A stretch of 5,862 bases of DNA, taken from assembly GCA_003445835.1 (NCBI GenBank), contig DMCI01000029.1:1-5862 (forward strand). Reading direction: 5' to 3'. This document shows, piece after piece, positions 5,246-5,862 of the stretch (positions within the stretch are counted from its first letter, which is position 1; every line of letters begins with the position of its first letter). Source of the stretch: Clostridiales bacterium. GTDB lineage: Bacteria > Bacillota > Clostridia > Christensenellales > CAG-1252. Made by a program: the position numbers and the translations under genes. The notes below the pieces were generated by a model that had not been told where the DNA came from, did not search any database, and was given only the letters and a program-made list of their open reading frames with translations.

Positions 5246-5862
5246 ATGAGCATCATCACTAAGATCAAAGGAATGTTTAACAAAAAGGGCGCGGTGACTT
5301 TGAACGTGGCGGCGGAAAAGCCTGCCTCTTCCGCTTCTTCCAAAAAGAACGAGAACATCATCGAGATCAAGGGTATCACCAAGGTCTTTGACGGTGTGAC
5401 CGTCCTTGACAATCTCAGCCTCGGCATCAAGAGGGGGCAGTTTGTGACCTTGCTCGGGCCGTCGGGTTGCGGTAAGACCACTCTTTTGCGTTTGATCGCT
5501 GGGTTTGAAACGCCGACGGAAGGCGAGATCTTCATCGAGGGTACCCCGATCACGAGCATTCCTCCCTATAAGCGCCCGGTCAATACGGTTTTTCAAAAGT
5601 ACGCGCTTTTCCCTCACCTCAACGTTTTCAAAAACGTCGCTTTCGGCTTAAAACTCAAAGAGATCCCCGACGCATCCGCCAAAAAGGGTGTCCGCAAGTA
5701 TACCAAAGCGGAAATTGCGGAAAAGGTCAACCGTGCGTTGAAGCTCGTGGGACTTGAGGACTACGGTCACCGTGACGTCAATTCTCTTTCCGGCGGACAG
5801 CAACAGCGCGTCGCCATTGCTCGCGCCATCGTGTGCGAACCCAAAGTGTTGCTTTTGGACGA
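5246..5862 (+). CDS. potA: Spermidine/putrescine ABC transporter ATPase PotA (3' partial)
   Basis: The first 205 codons are present; the window ends inside Walker B. Seen in order: Walker A GPSGCGKT (71-78), Q-loop [20 protein letters not shown] (115-134, Gln117), signature [14 protein letters not shown] (181-194) and VLLLD (201-205). The FQ.YALFPH..V..NVAFGL stretch is typical of the PotA/CysA-type importer ATPases, and the XRE-cupin neighbour favours polyamines. PotA powers polyamine import with PotB, PotC and the lipoprotein PotD, expected just beyond the window. AAGGG at 5234-5238 lies 7 nt before ATG 5246. Odd points: about 37 residues precede the usual start of homology ([14 protein letters not shown]), rich in Ala, Ser and Lys, and there is an extra basic stretch of about 12 residues (142-153) after FGLKLKEI. 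A spermidine versus other-solute role rests on family likeness and context. Confidence 0.88.
   Translation, partial: MSIITKIKGMFNKKGAVTLNVAAEKPASSASSKKNENIIEIKGITKVFDGVTVLDNLSLGIKRGQFVTLLGPSGCGKTTLLRLIAGFETPTEGEIFIEGTPITSIPPYKRPVNTVFQKYALFPHLNVFKNVAFGLKLKEIPDASAKKGVRKYTKAEIAEKVNRALKLVGLEDYGHRDVNSLSGGQQQRVAIARAIVCEPKVLLLD

Noticed and set aside
4835..5617. Antisense open frame of 260 codons opposite the regulator and potA
   Set aside because: It spans two well-supported + strand genes and their junction and shows no domain.

Overview
The window looks like chromosomal DNA of an anaerobic Gram-positive bacterium of the Clostridia type, probably a gut commensal. The reasons are the end of an [FeFe]-hydrogenase gene, an ECF-type vitamin transporter component whose shared energising module is not encoded here, lipoprotein signal sequences, strong SigA-type promoters, purine-rich Shine-Dalgarno sites, and an XRE-cupin regulator directly in front of potA. 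All recognisable genes are on the + strand. Species or genus cannot be told from the sequence alone.

Layout. (1) 1-152: the last 33 codons of an iron hydrogenase and a GC-rich terminator hairpin. (2) 170-about 1430: a cobalamin riboswitch, a small lipoprotein resembling the DUF4430/transcobalamin-like family, and an ECF transporter S component, overlapping by 29 nt. Together they read as a B12 (corrinoid) uptake unit, with the lipoprotein as a surface binder and the S component as the membrane binder. (3) 1442-4133: lemA and a DUF2207 membrane protein with a glycine-rich tail, one base apart. A near-consensus extended -10 promoter (1442-1470) precedes lemA. This promoter lies inside an open reading frame that joins the S component to LemA with no stop codon, so conceptual translation gives a 430-residue fusion. 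(4) 4134-4569: a gene-free stretch holding the terminator of the lemA operon and a nested set of inverted repeats (arms 4128-4138/4281-4291, 4134-4147/4523-4536 and 4185-4201/4469-4485). (5) 4570-5862: a perfect-consensus promoter with a palindrome filling its spacer, a leader with a 12-bp hairpin, an XRE-cupin regulator, and the first 205 codons of potA, which runs off the end.

How the parts may work together. When cobalamin is plentiful the riboswitch should shut down the lipoprotein and S component. The promoter before lemA would let lemA-DUF2207 be made regardless of B12. The XRE-cupin protein is placed to autoregulate through the palindrome in its own promoter and so control the polyamine transporter genes that start with potA. 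No phage, CRISPR, tRNA, rRNA or transposase was seen. The points most worth checking are the in-frame S-component/LemA junction with its internal promoter, and the inverted-repeat cluster between DUF2207 and the regulator.
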